Source of the DNA: Gordonia jinghuaiqii | GTDB lineage: Bacteria; Actinomycetota; Actinomycetes; Mycobacteriales; Mycobacteriaceae | Direction: 5' to 3' | NCBI RefSeq assembly: GCF_014041935.1 | Contig: NZ_CP059491.1 | Span: 2,356,001-2,420,000, forward strand | DNA: 64,000 bases | Shown: positions 8,945 through 18,410 of the stretch, piece by piece | Layout of the letters: every line of letters begins with the position of its first letter | Position numbering within the stretch: position 1 is the first letter of the stretch | Position numbers and translations under genes: made by a program | The notes under the pieces: model-generated | Seen by the model: the letters and a program-made list of their open reading frames with translations, nothing else | The model's database searches: none | Told to the model about the DNA's origin: nothing

Positions 8945-10932
8945 TGACCGACAGCGAACGCAACGAAGCCGCCGCGAACCCCGCGAGTCCGCGAACCCGT
9001 CGTCGGGCCGCGTCCCGCCGCGCCGGGCCGCCCGCGACCCCGCCCGAGAAGACGCCTCCGGTGGCTCAGGAAGCTCCCGCTGTGTCGCAACCTGATGCGC
9101 CCCCACAGGATTCGCGCCAGCAGGATTCGCCCCAGCAGGATTCGCCCCAGCAGGAGGCCAAGCGCCCCGCCGCGCCGAAGAGCCGCCGCGGCCGTTCCGA
9201 TCGGGGTGATTCGCGAAACCGCCGCAACGAGCCCGCGACGCCTGCGCCGGTCGACCGGCTCGGCACCCCGCGACGCCTGCCGAAGGGTGGCCTGCGGATC
9301 GTCGCACTCGGCGGCATCGGCGAGATCGGCCGCAACATGACGGTGTTCGAGTACGACGGCCGCCTGCTCATCGTCGACTGCGGTGTCCTGTTCCCGGAGG
9401 ACCAGCAGCCCGGCGTCGACCTCATCCTCCCGGACTTCCGCTACATCGAAGACCGCATGGATGACGTCGACGCGGTGATCCTGACCCACGGTCACGAGGA
9501 CCACATCGGTGCGATCCCGTTCCTGCTGCGCCTGCGCGGCGACATCCCGGTGATCGGTTCCAAGTTCACGCTCGCACTGGTCGACGCCAAGTGTCGCGAA
9601 CATCGGTTGCGCCCCAAGCTCGTCGAGGTCACCGAGGGGCAGAAGACCCAGCACGGACCGTTCGAGTGCGAGTACTTCGCGGTCAACCACTCGATTCCCG
9701 ACGCGCTGGCCGTCGCGATGCGCACACCGGCGGGCGTCGTGCTGCACACCGGTGACATCAAGCTCGATCAGCTCCCGCTCGACGGTCGCCTGACCGACCT
9801 CGCCGGGTTCAGCCGTCTCGGCGACGAGGGTGTCGACCTGTTCCTGGTCGACTCGACCAACGCCGAGGTCCCTGGCTTCGTCACCCCCGAACGTCAGATC
9901 GGCGGGGTGCTCGACCAGGTCATCGGCAAGGCCAAGCAGCGGGTCATCGTGGCGTCGTTCGCGAGCCACGTGCATCGCATCCAGCAGATCATCGATGTCG
10001 CGCACACCCACAACCGTCGTGTCACCTTCGTCGGCCGGTCGATGGTGCGCAACATGCAGATCGCCCAGGATCTCGGCTACCTCACGATGCCCGACGGGGT
10101 GGTGGTCGACCTCGACACCGCCGCGACGCTGCCCGACCACCGCGTCGTGCTGATCTCCACCGGTTCGCAGGGTGAGCCGCTCTCGGCGCTGTCACGGATG
10201 GCCCGCGGAGAGCATCGCCAGATCAACATCCGTGCCGACGATCTCGTCGTCCTGGCGTCGTCGTTGATCCCGGGCAACGAGAACTCGGTGTTCGCCGTCG
10301 TCAACGGGCTGGCCAAGCGCGGTGCGACGGTCATCACCCAGCAGAGTGCCAAGGTCCACGTGTCGGGTCACGCGTCGGCGGGGGAGTTGCTGTACCTGTA
10401 CAACGCGGTGCGGCCATCGAATGTGATGCCCGTGCACGGCGAGTGGCGGCACCTGCGCGCCAACGCCGCGCTCGCGGTCGCGACCGGTGTCCCCGAGGAT
10501 CGCGTGGTGCTCGCCGAGGACGGCGTCGTCGTCGACCTCGTCGACGGCCGGGCCCAGATCGTCGGGCGTGTCCCGGTCGGTCACGTCTACGTCGACGGCC
10601 TGTCCGTCGGTGACGTCGGGGAGTCGACGCTCTCCGAGCGCCTCGTGCTCGGCGAGGGCGGGTTCATCGCGATCACCGTGGCCATCGATTCGACGACGGG
10701 TCGAGCGGTCAGCACCCCCGAGGTGTCCGGACGAGGCTTTTCCGACGATCCGGAAGCGCTCAAGGAGGCGGCCGACATCGTCAATCAGATCCTGGATTCG
10801 CTTGCCTCCGAGGGTGTCAACGACGCCCATCGCATCGCGCAGGGAATCCGGCGTGCCGTGGGCCGATGGGTGTCGACCGCCTACCGTCGCCGGCCGATGA
10901 TCGTGCCGACCGTCATCGCGGTGGGGGACTGA
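8944..10932 (+). CDS. rnj: Ribonuclease J
   Basis: Metallo-beta-lactamase-fold RNase with 5'-3' exo- and endonuclease activity in mRNA decay and rRNA processing. The 662-residue protein has a disordered Ala/Pro/Gln/Arg-rich N-terminal extension of about 105 residues (typical for actinobacteria) containing a 15-bp tandem repeat. The catalytic core follows: ALGGIGEIGRNM, the metal motif THGHEDHIG (181-189), HTGDIK, the beta-CASP domain with FASHVHRI and STGSQGEP, then VHVSGHAS and MPVHGEWRHL. The C-terminal domain ends in TVIAVGD. The start overlaps the dapA stop by one base. Confidence 0.96.
9106..9150 (+). repeat. 3 x 15-bp in-frame tandem repeat in rnj
   Basis: Three copies of CAGGATTCGCNCCAG encode QDSRQ-QDSPQ-QDSPQ in the disordered N-terminal tail of RNase J. 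The first copy differs at one base. Being in frame and outside the catalytic core, copy number could vary without loss of function. Confidence 0.75.
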
Positions 10933-10948
10933 GTTCTCCCCGGCTCGC

Positions 10949-10954
10949 TACTCT
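10949..10954 (+). promoter_or_regulatory. -10 hexamer of the TIGR03085 gene (leaderless)
   Basis: TACTCT, 6 bases before the GTG start at 10961; no ribosome binding site separates them. Confidence 0.55.
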
Positions 10955-10960
10955 GGTCGT

Positions 10961-11593
10961 GTGACTGGTGCTCAGGAGGAAAGATCGGCTCTCGTCGACA
11001 CCTTGAAGAGGGTGGGGCCCGACGCCCCCACCCTCTGTGAGGGTTGGACGGCCCGCGATCTGTTGGCTCACCTGGTTGTGCGGGAACGGCGGTTGGACAC
11101 CGGCCCCGGCATCCTCATCCCGGCGTTTGCCGGGTACACCGAGAAGGTGCGGGCGCAGGCTGCGTCGAAGGACTGGGACTCGCTCCTGCGCCTTCTCGCG
11201 TCGGGTCCGCCGCTGTACTCACCGTTCAAACTCGTCGACCGGTTCGCGAACCTGACCGAGATGTTCGTCCACCACGAGGACGTGTTGCGTGGCGGTGCCG
11301 ATCCCGACGGCTCGTGGACACCGCGGGCGTTGTCTCCCGATCTCGAGGCGCAGCTCCGCACCCCGGTGAAGACGATGGCGAGGATGACGCTGAAGAACGT
11401 GCCGGCGCGTGTGACGCTGCGCACCACCGACGGTGAGGGCCTCGTGACCGCCGGGTCCGGCGACGACGTCGTGATCACGGGTCCGGTCGGTGAGCTCGTG
11501 CTCTTCTCGTTCGGGCGCGCACCCGTCGATGTCACCTTCGACGGCGACGCGACCGCGGTTGCCGCGGTCCAGAACAGTCCCCGAGGACTGTAG
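10961..11593 (+). CDS. TIGR03085-type metal-binding protein (DinB/mycothiol-dependent isomerase-like)
   Basis: A 210-residue protein of the actinobacterial TIGR03085 family, related to mycothiol-dependent maleylpyruvate isomerase and DinB-like four-helix proteins. Visible features are the N-terminal 'GPDAPTLCEGWTARDLLAHLVVRERR' segment, whose His in DLLAHLVV is the first metal ligand, and 'NLTEMFVHHEDVLRG' carrying further histidines (HHED). The C-terminal third is a beta domain. GTG 10961 is supported by a leaderless -10. No reaction is known for the family; a mycothiol-related role is only a guess. Confidence 0.85.
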   Translation: MTGAQEERSALVDTLKRVGPDAPTLCEGWTARDLLAHLVVRERRLDTGPGILIPAFAGYTEKVRAQAASKDWDSLLRLLASGPPLYSPFKLVDRFANLTEMFVHHEDVLRGGADPDGSWTPRALSPDLEAQLRTPVKTMARMTLKNVPARVTLRTTDGEGLVTAGSGDDVVITGPVGELVLFSFGRAPVDVTFDGDATAVAAVQNSPRGL

Positions 11594-11662
11594 ATCGGTC
11601 ACAACTTCGACACGCGACCGGTTGCGTGTGTTGCCCATGTGACTGATGTGACCTCCGCCCAC

Positions 11663-11668
11663 TAGTCT
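11663..11668 (+). promoter_or_regulatory. -10 hexamer of ftsK (leaderless)
   Basis: TAGTCT, 6 bases before the ATG of ftsK at 11675, with no Shine-Dalgarno sequence in between. Confidence 0.55.
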
Positions 11669-11674
11669 GTCCGT

Positions 11675-14600
11675 ATGGCTTCGAAGGCAAGCACGGGTAC
11701 ACGCGCGTCCGCGTCGCGTGGCGCCAAGAGTTCCGGCGGACGGGCCGCGAGCAGCAAGGGGACGGCCGGCAAGGGAACCGGCGGCAGGGCAGCAGGCAGC
11801 AAGGCAGCAGGCAGCCGGTCCGGAGCCAAGGGCTCTGGGAGCCGGACGTCCGGACGGGCAACCGCGGGCACGACCGGCGCCTCGCGCGCCGGTGCCAGGT
11901 CCTCGACGCGCAGTTCGGCGCGCTCGGCGACCGCGACCCCGCGTCGTCGCAACAGCTCCGCGCAGGCGGAATCGGTCGACCTGCATCGTCGCTCCGTCGC
12001 CGCCGCCGGGGCATCCGCGGTGGGGAAGGGGATCGGCGCGGGCTGGTCGCTGTTCGCCCGCGGGGTGGGCAGTGCGGCACGAGTGGGTTCCGACGTCGGA
12101 CGTGGACCCCGGGCCGAGTCGGGTGAGGGCGGCTTCGACGACGAGTACGACCGGGACGACGACTACGACAACTACGACAGTGACCACGAGGCCGCCGACG
12201 ACTTCGGTCCCGGCGGGCGGGCCGGTGCCGGCCGACAGGGACACACCCACCGTCGCGATGGGATCGCGCTCGGGCTGATCGCGCTCGGTCTGCTCGTCGG
12301 AGCGAGTGTGTGGTTCGGGGCCGCGGGACCCGTCGGAGCCTTCATCGAGGCGCTCATCCGCGCGATCATCGGCTCCGCGGCCGTCCTGGTGCCCGTCGTG
12401 CTGGTTGCCGCGGCGATCATGCTGATGCGTCGGCCCGCCGCTCCCGAACGCCGCGGACGCTACCTCTGCAGCGCATTCCTGGTGGTGCTGCCGCTGCTCG
12501 GTCTGATGCACCTCATCGCCGGCGCGCCTCTGGATCTGCCCGGTCGCTCGGGTGCCGCAGGCTTCATCGGCTTCGCGGTCGGCACACCGCTGACCGCCGG
12601 TGTCACCGCCTGGGTGTCGGTGCCGATCCTGTTGCTGTGCATGGCCTTCGGGGTGCTGATCTACAGCGGGAGGACCGTGCGTGAGGTCGTCGACGCCGCG
12701 TCGGGCTACCTCGGGCTCGGTGTCCCCGACACCCGCGACGACCTGCCGTGGGCCACCGACGACTGGGACGACGACGCCGAGAACTACGACGACCCCGAGT
12801 TCGGTGATCCGGAGTTCGGAGATTCTGAGTTCGGGGATTCTGAGTTCGGGGATCCGGCCGAGGACGACACCGATGGCAGCTACCGGCGCCGCTCGTCGAG
12901 TCCCTACTCGTCGAACCCTTACGACAACTACCCGCCGGATGTGACCCCGTCGCGCGCCTCTGCACGGGCCTCCCGGCGCAAGCCGGCCAAGCTCGACGAC
13001 CTGGCGCCGGTGGAAGAGGCGGTCACGGAGAACTTCGGCGATGCGCTGACCGAGCCGATCGGCGACGCCGCACCCGACGAACAGGTCACCGAGGTGATCG
13101 CGCCGCGCGCCGCGACGCGTTCGACCCCGTCGCGTTCGACGACCCCGCGCTCCACCCCGTCGCGTACGGCTGCAGCGGCGTCGCGGCCGGCACCGCGCCC
13201 GGCACCCGAACCCGAACCCGACGTCGTCGACGAGGACGACGAGGAGACGTTCGCGCCGTCGGCGCCGGCCGCCGAGGGCGACTACATCCTGCCGCCCCTG
13301 CACCTGCTGATCGACGGCGATCCGCCCAAGATGGGCAGCAGCGCCAACGACGACATGATCGACCGGATGACCGGGGTTCTCGAACAGTTCAAGATCGACG
13401 CCGCGGTCACCGGTTACACCCGCGGGCCGACGGTCACGCGCTACGAGGTCGAGCTCGGCCCGGGCGTGAAGGTCGAGAAGATCACCGCCCTGCAGCGCAA
13501 CATCGCCTACGCCGCGGCGACGGACAACGTCCGGCTCCTCGCCCCCATCCCGGGTAAGTCCGCGGTCGGTATCGAGGTCCCCAACGCCGACCGCGAGATG
13601 GTGCGTCTGGCCGACGTGCTCAACGCGCCGTCGACGCGCAAGGACAAGCACCCGCTGGTGATCGGCCTGGGCAAGGACATCGAGGGCGACTTCGTCAGCG
13701 CGAACCTGGCGAAGATGCCGCACCTGCTGGTGGCCGGCTCGACCGGTTCGGGCAAGTCGAGTTTCGTCAACTCGATGCTGGTGTCCCTGCTGAGCCGGGC
13801 CACGCCCGAACAGGTGCGCATGATCCTCATCGACCCGAAAATGGTGGAACTCACACCGTACGAGGGCATCCCGCACCTGATCACGCCGATCATCACCCAG
13901 CCGAAGAAGGCCGCCGCGGCGCTTGCATGGCTCGTCGAGGAGATGGAGCAGCGCTACCAGGACATGAAGGCCTCGCGGGTGCGTCACATCGACGACTTCA
14001 ACGCCAAGGTGGCCTCCGGTGAGATCACGACCCCGCTCGGCAGCGAACGCGTGTACAAGCCGTACCCGTACATCCTCGCCATCGTCGACGAGCTCGCCGA
14101 CCTGATGATGACCGCGCCCCGCGACGTCGAGGACGCGATCGTGCGCATCACCCAGAAGGCCCGTGCCGCGGGCATCCACCTGGTCCTGGCGACGCAGCGC
14201 CCGTCGGTCGACGTCGTCACCGGTCTCATCAAGACCAACGTGCCGTCGCGACTGGCGTTCGCGACGTCGTCGCTGACCGACTCCCGCGTCATCCTCGATC
14301 AGCCGGGTGCCGAGAAGCTGATCGGCATGGGCGATGGACTGTTCCTGCCCATGGGCGCCAACAAGCCGACCCGTATGCAGGGCGCCTACATCACCGACGA
14401 GGAGATCTCGGCAGTCGTCGACTTCGCCAAGGAACAGGCCGAGCCGGAGTACACCGAGGGCGTCACGGCGGCCAAGGCCGGCGACAAGAAGGACATCGAC
14501 GGCGACATCGGCAACGACCTCGACGACCTGTTGCAGGCCATCGAACTCGTCGTGTCGAGCCAGTTCGGATCGACGTCGATGTTGCAGCGCAAGCTGCGCG

Positions 14601-14770
14601 TCGGTTTCGCGAAGGCCGGGCGCCTGATGGATCTGATGGAGACCCGTGGCGTCGTCGGTCCGAGCGAGGGTTCCAAGGCGCGTGAGGTGCTGGTCAAGCC
14701 CGACGACCTCGCGGGCGTCATCGCCTCGATCACCGGCGGCGGCGGCGACGCAGACCCCTCCGACGGCTGA
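11675..14770 (+). CDS. ftsK: DNA translocase FtsK/SpoIIIE
   Basis: Septum-located ATPase that pumps chromosomal DNA and assists dimer resolution. The 1031-residue protein begins with about 100 residues of Ser/Gly/Ala/Arg low complexity, then an acidic Asp/Tyr-rich linker. Four hydrophobic segments follow at roughly 190-330. A long disordered linker contains a 4 x 15-bp repeat. The motor has an alpha/beta region, Walker [10 protein letters not shown] (about 689), Walker B in [14 protein letters not shown], and '[16 protein letters not shown]'. The gamma winged helix is at about 950-1015 ([18 protein letters not shown]), which reads KOPS sites. A leaderless -10 supports the ATG. Confidence 0.96.
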   Translation: MASKASTGTRASASRGAKSSGGRAASSKGTAGKGTGGRAAGSKAAGSRSGAKGSGSRTSGRATAGTTGASRAGARSSTRSSARSATATPRRRNSSAQAESVDLHRRSVAAAGASAVGKGIGAGWSLFARGVGSAARVGSDVGRGPRAESGEGGFDDEYDRDDDYDNYDSDHEAADDFGPGGRAGAGRQGHTHRRDGIALGLIALGLLVGASVWFGAAGPVGAFIEALIRAIIGSAAVLVPVVLVAAAIMLMRRPAAPERRGRYLCSAFLVVLPLLGLMHLIAGAPLDLPGRSGAAGFIGFAVGTPLTAGVTAWVSVPILLLCMAFGVLIYSGRTVREVVDAASGYLGLGVPDTRDDLPWATDDWDDDAENYDDPEFGDPEFGDSEFGDSEFGDPAEDDTDGSYRRRSSSPYSSNPYDNYPPDVTPSRASARASRRKPAKLDDLAPVEEAVTENFGDALTEPIGDAAPDEQVTEVIAPRAATRSTPSRSTTPRSTPSRTAAAASRPAPRPAPEPEPDVVDEDDEETFAPSAPAAEGDYILPPLHLLIDGDPPKMGSSANDDMIDRMTGVLEQFKIDAAVTGYTRGPTVTRYEVELGPGVKVEKITALQRNIAYAAATDNVRLLAPIPGKSAVGIEVPNADREMVRLADVLNAPSTRKDKHPLVIGLGKDIEGDFVSANLAKMPHLLVAGSTGSGKSSFVNSMLVSLLSRATPEQVRMILIDPKMVELTPYEGIPHLITPIITQPKKAAAALAWLVEEMEQRYQDMKASRVRHIDDFNAKVASGEITTPLGSERVYKPYPYILAIVDELADLMMTAPRDVEDAIVRITQKARAAGIHLVLATQRPSVDVVTGLIKTNVPSRLAFATSSLTDSRVILDQPGAEKLIGMGDGLFLPMGANKPTRMQGAYITDEEISAVVDFAKEQAEPEYTEGVTAAKAGDKKDIDGDIGNDLDDLLQAIELVVSSQFGSTSMLQRKLRVGFAKAGRLMDLMETRGVVGPSEGSKAREVLVKPDDLAGVIASITGGGGDADPSDG
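12797..12856 (+). repeat. 4 x 15-bp in-frame tandem repeat in ftsK
   Basis: Four units of GAGTTCGGNGATYCK encode [20 protein letters not shown] in the acidic linker between the membrane domain and the motor. Units differ at one to three positions. Confidence 0.8.
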
Positions 14771-14815
14771 AAGCGTCCTGACCGGGGGGTTCTGCGGGAG
14801 TACGACCTCGTGTAC

Positions 14816-14821
14816 TAGGGT
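14816..14821 (+). promoter_or_regulatory. Candidate -10 hexamer for the terC riboswitch transcript
   Basis: TAGGGT, which would start RNA at about 14828, a few bases before the first conserved element of the riboswitch. Confidence 0.4.
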
Positions 14822-14834
14822 AGCCCAAGACCCA

Positions 14835-14955
14835 TGAGGGGAGTATCCCCGACGCGGCGTCTCCGTCAATACGGTCACGACCCGCGATGATGCCGATCAT
14901 CGTCGCGGCCGTGGCCCGGAGCGTCGGCCGCCATTCCGGCGGGAGAGACCTCTGG
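14835..14955 (+). ncRNA. yybP-ykoY manganese riboswitch
   Basis: The 218-base gap before terC holds the conserved ends of the yybP-ykoY aptamer: GAGGGGAGTA (14836-14845), a CGTCAATACGGTC loop region at 14864-14876, and GGCGGGAGAGACC closing at 14950. GC-rich arms between them can form the multi-stem fold. This RNA binds Mn2+ and commonly controls TerC/Alx-type Mn exporters, which is the gene directly downstream. The stretch from 14956 to the GGAGGA site (14979) would be the expression platform. The call rests on motif and context; covariance scoring was not possible. Confidence 0.78.
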
Positions 14956-14989
14956 CTCGTCAGCTCATGCTGCCTGCTGGAGGAATGCT

Positions 14990-16003
14990 GTGGATGTCTC
15001 TGTATCCGTGTGGCTGATCACCTGTGCGGTGATCCTCGGATTGTTCGTGTTCGACTTCTTCTCCCACGTGCGCGTCCCGCACGCCCCCTCGCTCAAAGAG
15101 TCGGGCACCTGGTCGGCCGTCTACATCACCATCGCCATCGTCTTCGGTGCGTTCGTGTGGTGGAAATGGGGCGGCACGTTCGGCGGGGAGTACTTCGCCG
15201 GGTACGTCACCGAGAAGGCGCTGTCGGTGGACAACCTGTTCGTATTCGTCATCATCATGGCCAAATTCGCCGTGCCGGTGGAGTACCAGCAGAAAGTCCT
15301 GTTGCTGGGCATCGTGATGGCGCTGGGCATGCGCGGCATCTTCATCGCCGTCGGCGCGGCCGCGATCAACACCTACAGCTGGGTGTTCTACCTGTTCGGC
15401 GCGTTCCTGATCTTCACCGCGATCAAACTCGTCCGCGAGAGCGACGACCCGGTGGAGCACGAGGAACAGCGTGAGACCCGCCTCGAGCGGTTCGTGAAGC
15501 GTTTCCTGCGTACGCACGACTCCTACGACGGCGACAAGCTGTTCACCCGCGTCAACGGCAAACGGCTCGCGACGCCGATGCTGATGGTCCTCATCGTCAT
15601 CGGGTTCACCGACGTGCTGTTCGCCCTCGACTCGATCCCGGCGATCTACGGGCTCACCTCCGAGCCGTACCTGGTGTTCACCGCCAACGCGTTCGCGCTG
15701 ATGGGCCTGCGCCAGTTGTACTTCCTGCTCGGCGGCCTCCTCGACCGCCTGGTCTACCTGTCGATCGGCCTGTCGATCATCCTCGCGTTCATCGGCGCGA
15801 AGCTCGTCCTGCACGCCCTGCACGAGAACACCCTGCCGTTCGTCAACGGCGGTGAGCACGTGAGCGTCCCGGAGATCTCCACCCCGCTGTCGCTGTCGGT
15901 GATCGTCGGTGTCCTGGTGATCACCACCGTGGCGAGCCTGATCAGGAGTAGGGGTTCGGCGACCCCGAAGGACGCCGAGACGTCGAAGTCGCTGAACGGC
16001 TGA
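14990..16003 (+). CDS. TerC/Alx-family integral membrane protein (probable Mn2+ exporter)
   Basis: A 337-residue polytopic protein with about nine hydrophobic segments. It shows the TerC signatures 'FFAGYVTEKALSVDNLFVFVIIMAKF' (acidic ENA/EKALSVDN motif, usually metal-binding) and 'GFTDVLFALDSIPAI' with its paired Asp residues, plus 'NAFALMGLRQLYFLL'. A cytoplasmic charged loop separates the two repeats. GTG 14990 follows GGAGGA by 5 bases. The upstream manganese riboswitch indicates that expression rises with Mn2+, consistent with export or metalation of secreted enzymes rather than tellurite resistance as the family name suggests. Confidence 0.9.
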   Translation: MDVSVSVWLITCAVILGLFVFDFFSHVRVPHAPSLKESGTWSAVYITIAIVFGAFVWWKWGGTFGGEYFAGYVTEKALSVDNLFVFVIIMAKFAVPVEYQQKVLLLGIVMALGMRGIFIAVGAAAINTYSWVFYLFGAFLIFTAIKLVRESDDPVEHEEQRETRLERFVKRFLRTHDSYDGDKLFTRVNGKRLATPMLMVLIVIGFTDVLFALDSIPAIYGLTSEPYLVFTANAFALMGLRQLYFLLGGLLDRLVYLSIGLSIILAFIGAKLVLHALHENTLPFVNGGEHVSVPEISTPLSLSVIVGVLVITTVASLIRSRGSATPKDAETSKSLNG

Positions 16004-16033
16004 ACGGACGTGCTCCCGGCGAGTGGGCGCGGG

Positions 16034-16318
16034 TCAGGACTCGAAGGGCCCGAAGACCTGCGTCCACTCGTCGATGCGCACCGCGTCGACGGCCTCGTGG
16101 GCGATGAACGGGTCATTGGCGAGGAACGCCTCGGCCGCCTCGAGGTCGGCCGCACGGATCACGATGAGCGCGCCCGACCCGTCGGGGTAGGGACCGGCGA
16201 TCAGGACGTTGCCCGCGCTGTGTTCCTCGCCCAGCCACGTCCGGTGCAGCTTGCGGTGCTCGTCGCGGAGTGCGGCCTTGGCGGGACGATAGGTGTACTG
16301 CACGGCGAATAAGGGCAT
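16034..16318 (-). CDS. YciI-like protein
   Basis: A 94-residue YCII-family protein (ferredoxin-like dimer) with MPLFAVQYTYRP at the start, 'RDEHRKLHRTWLGE' carrying the conserved His, and 'AGPYPDGSGALIVI' followed by 'AEAFLANDPFIAHE', whose Asp-Pro-Phe is the family's usual active-site-like DPF motif. It is 4 bases downstream of argA on the same strand and probably cotranscribed. The biochemical role of most family members is unknown. Confidence 0.85.
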   Translation of the reverse strand: MPLFAVQYTYRPAKAALRDEHRKLHRTWLGEEHSAGNVLIAGPYPDGSGALIVIRAADLEAAEAFLANDPFIAHEAVDAVRIDEWTQVFGPFES

Positions 16319-16322
16319 CTGT

Positions 16323-16913
16323 TCACTCCTGCTCGATGGTGGCCAACATGCGGGTGTTGCCCAGTGTGTTCGGTTTGACGTAGCTCAGGTCGAGGAACTC
16401 GGCGACGCCGGTGTCGTAGGACCGGCACATCTCCTCGAAGACCTCTCGGGTGACGGGCGTGCCCTGGATCTCGGTGAAGCCGTGGCGGGCGAAGAAACTC
16501 GTCTCGAAGGTGAGTACGAAGACACGCGACAGTTCCAGGTCGCGTGCGATGCCCATCAGCCGGTCGACCAGCCGATGGCCGATGCCGCGGCCGGCATGAG
16601 CGGTGTCGACCGCCACGGTGCGGACCTCACCGAGGTCGGCCCACAGCACGTGCAGGGCACCGCATCCGACGACGAGTCCGTCGATCTCGGCGACCCAGAA
16701 CTCCTGGATCGATTCGTAGAGGGTGACGAGGTTCTTCTCGAGGAGGATCTTCCCGGCGTACTGGTCGATCAGTTCCTTGATGCGTGGCACGTCGGAGGTC
16801 CGCGCGCGTCGGACGACCACGGCGTCGGATGCCGATTGCGCAGTACTCGGTTCAGGCGCAACGGAATCCGGTGCATCGTCGGGTTCGACGGACTCCGATT
16901 CGACGGGGGACAT
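16323..16913 (-). CDS. argA: Amino-acid N-acetyltransferase (glutamate acetylation), ArgA-type GNAT
   Basis: A 196-residue single GNAT domain closely resembling the mycobacterial short ArgA (the Rv2747 type) that acetylates glutamate (and glutamine) for arginine synthesis. Visible family blocks are VVRRARTSDVPRIKELIDQY, YAGKILLEKNLVTLYESIQEFWVAE, GCGALHVLWADLGEVRTVAV, the acetyl-CoA loop HAGRGIGHRLVD, and ARHGFTEIQGTPVT. The first 30 residues are a variable acidic extension. ATG 16913 lies 8 bases after a TAAGGT hexamer. The rest of the arginine pathway is not in this window. Confidence 0.9.
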   Translation of the reverse strand: MSPVESESVEPDDAPDSVAPEPSTAQSASDAVVVRRARTSDVPRIKELIDQYAGKILLEKNLVTLYESIQEFWVAEIDGLVVGCGALHVLWADLGEVRTVAVDTAHAGRGIGHRLVDRLMGIARDLELSRVFVLTFETSFFARHGFTEIQGTPVTREVFEEMCRSYDTGVAEFLDLSYVKPNTLGNTRMLATIEQE

Positions 16914-16921
16914 GGGACTTC

Positions 16922-16927
16922 ACCTTA
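16922..16927 (-). promoter_or_regulatory. -10 hexamer of argA (near-leaderless)
   Basis: TAAGGT on the minus strand, 8 bases before ATG 16913, leaving at most a base or two of leader. Confidence 0.45.
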
Positions 16928-17062
16928 GTCTCCTCCGCACTCGGTCGGCCGACGCGGAGCCGACCTGTTCACCTCCGGTGCCGCGGCTGCCGATACCCTG
17001 ATGGACGTGCATCTGAGAATCGCCCTGAACTGCGGCACCGCGCCGCGCACAGGGGCGTGCTC

Positions 17063-17764
17063 ATGACCGACCGGATTCGGCGTGCCGTCGACGAGAAGGG
17101 CATCGCGAACGTCGGTCGCGGACCGGACCACATCACCGATCCCGTCGATCCCGTACCCGTGGTCAACATCGCGAACGCGCTCACCGTGTTCCGCATCGTC
17201 TTGGTGCCGGTGTTCCTGGTCGCGCTGTTCGTCGACTCCGGTGAGTCCACACTCTGGCGATCGATCGCGACGGTGATCTTCGCGGTCGCCGCACTGACCG
17301 ACCGCTACGACGGCCGGATCGCCCGCCGGCGCGGGCTGATCACCGACTTCGGCAAGATGGCCGACCCGATCGCCGACAAGGCTCTGATCGGCGGCGCACT
17401 CGTCGGGCTGTCGGTACTCGGAATCCTGCCCTGGTGGATCACCGCCGTCATCGTCGCGCGGGAGGTGTGGGTCACCGCACTCCGTTTCTGGGTACTGCGG
17501 CACAAGGTCATCCCGGCCAGTCGTGGCGGCAAGCTCAAGACGCTGCTCCAAGCGGTGGCGATCGGGCTCTACCTGGCCCCGCTCGGCGGCGGCTGGCAGA
17601 TCGCCGCCGGCATCCTGATGGCTCTGGCGGTGATCGTCACCATCTACACCGGCCTGGACTACACCTGGCAGGCCGTCAAGGTCCGGTCCGAGCGTCACGA
17701 TCGTGATCCGGCGGCCCCGGCCCCGGCGAGACGTGCCGTCGGAGGAACCGGCGGCGGTCGGTGA
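17063..17764 (+). CDS. pgsA: CDP-alcohol phosphatidyltransferase (PgsA-type)
   Basis: A 233-residue membrane enzyme with the complete CDP-alcohol phosphotransferase motif D-x2-DG-x2-AR-x8-G-x3-D-x3-D, seen as DRYDGRIARRRGLITDF-GKMADPIAD at about residues 79-105. Most likely it joins CDP-diacylglycerol to glycerol-3-phosphate for phosphatidylglycerol synthesis. About five hydrophobic segments surround the motif. AGGGG lies 7 bases before ATG 17063; an upstream GTG would overlap the ribosome binding site. It precedes clgR-pspA as in Mycobacterium (pgsA3-clgR-pspA), though a SigE-type promoter separates them. Confidence 0.92.
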   Translation: MTDRIRRAVDEKGIANVGRGPDHITDPVDPVPVVNIANALTVFRIVLVPVFLVALFVDSGESTLWRSIATVIFAVAALTDRYDGRIARRRGLITDFGKMADPIADKALIGGALVGLSVLGILPWWITAVIVAREVWVTALRFWVLRHKVIPASRGGKLKTLLQAVAIGLYLAPLGGGWQIAAGILMALAVIVTIYTGLDYTWQAVKVRSERHDRDPAAPAPARRAVGGTGGGR

Positions 17765-17796
17765 GTTCGACTACTGTCGTTTCCACGGGCGCCGCG

Positions 17797-17822
17797 GGAA
17801 CCTTCCGGCCGCGCGATGCGTT
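17797..17822 (+). promoter_or_regulatory. SigE/SigH-type ECF promoter of clgR-pspA
   Basis: GGAACC-N17-GTT. Element spacing is the same as upstream of sigB in this window. In Mycobacterium tuberculosis clgR-pspA is driven by the envelope-stress sigma factor SigE with GGAAC...GTT elements. It lies 80 bases upstream of the clgR start. Confidence 0.65.
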
Positions 17823-17902
17823 CTGGATTGGAAGCCATCGACACAGGGCCCGACCCTGGCGGTCGGCAACAGATTCTGGATAGGGCAGGGAGAGGAGACT
17901 CG

Positions 17903-18286
17903 ATGGCGATGCTCTTACGGGAGGCGCTCGGCGACAGCCTGCGTCGGGTCCGCACACAGCAGGGCCGCACCCTGCGCGAGGTGTCCACCGGTGCACGCGT
18001 GAGCCTCGGCTACCTCTCGGAGGTCGAACGCGGCCAGAAAGAGGCCTCGAGCGAACTGCTCGCGGCGATCTGCGCCGCGCTCGACGTGGAGATCGCCGAC
18101 CTGCTCCTCGAAGTCGGCCATGCCATGCGGCCCGCCGGAGCCGAGCCCGCCGTCGTCGGCGCCGGACGAGAAACGGTGTCGGCACATGGCGCGGCCGAGA
18201 TCACCGAGGCGGCCCTGACCGCCACCAAGGTCGTGATCCCCGCACCCGCGGGCAGGCGCGAGGCCACGGCGCTCGCCGCCGCCTGA
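17903..18286 (+). CDS. clgR: ClgR-type XRE transcriptional regulator
   Basis: A 127-residue activator with an N-terminal helix-turn-helix: [20 protein letters not shown] then [20 protein letters not shown], matching ClgR/PopR, which activates clp protease genes and the psp operon under membrane or protein stress. The C-terminal residues '[19 protein letters not shown]' end in small hydrophobic residues, the kind of degron by which ClgR is itself a ClpP substrate. ATG 17903 has AGAGGAG 5 bases upstream. The SigE-type promoter at 17797 and the pspA gene 124 bases downstream define the stress module. Confidence 0.92.
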   Translation: MAMLLREALGDSLRRVRTQQGRTLREVSTGARVSLGYLSEVERGQKEASSELLAAICAALDVEIADLLLEVGHAMRPAGAEPAVVGAGRETVSAHGAAEITEAALTATKVVIPAPAGRREATALAAA

Positions 18287-18362
18287 CCCACCGACCGGTC
18301 GACCCGTCGTGTGAACGACCCGCCGGACAGGCGACACGGTCTCACCGGGAGCTCTCAGACGC

Positions 18363-18368
18363 TAGATT
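18363..18368 (+). promoter_or_regulatory. Candidate -10 hexamer upstream of pspA
   Basis: TAGATT in the 124-base clgR-pspA gap, giving a leader of about 35 bases before ATG 18411. I did not recognise a ClgR box here. Confidence 0.35.
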
Positions 18369-18410
18369 GGTCACCAGAGTTCTCAGACCCCTGAATGGAG
18401 TACGTAGAGC

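Noticed and set aside
11219..14878. A very long antisense reading frame opposite ftsK and the TIGR03085 gene, and similar long shadows opposite rnj, miaB, hrpA and the acetyltransferase.
   Set aside because: High G+C leaves few stop codons in alternative frames. The translations are His/Arg/Val-rich with no domains, while the opposite strand encodes recognised proteins.
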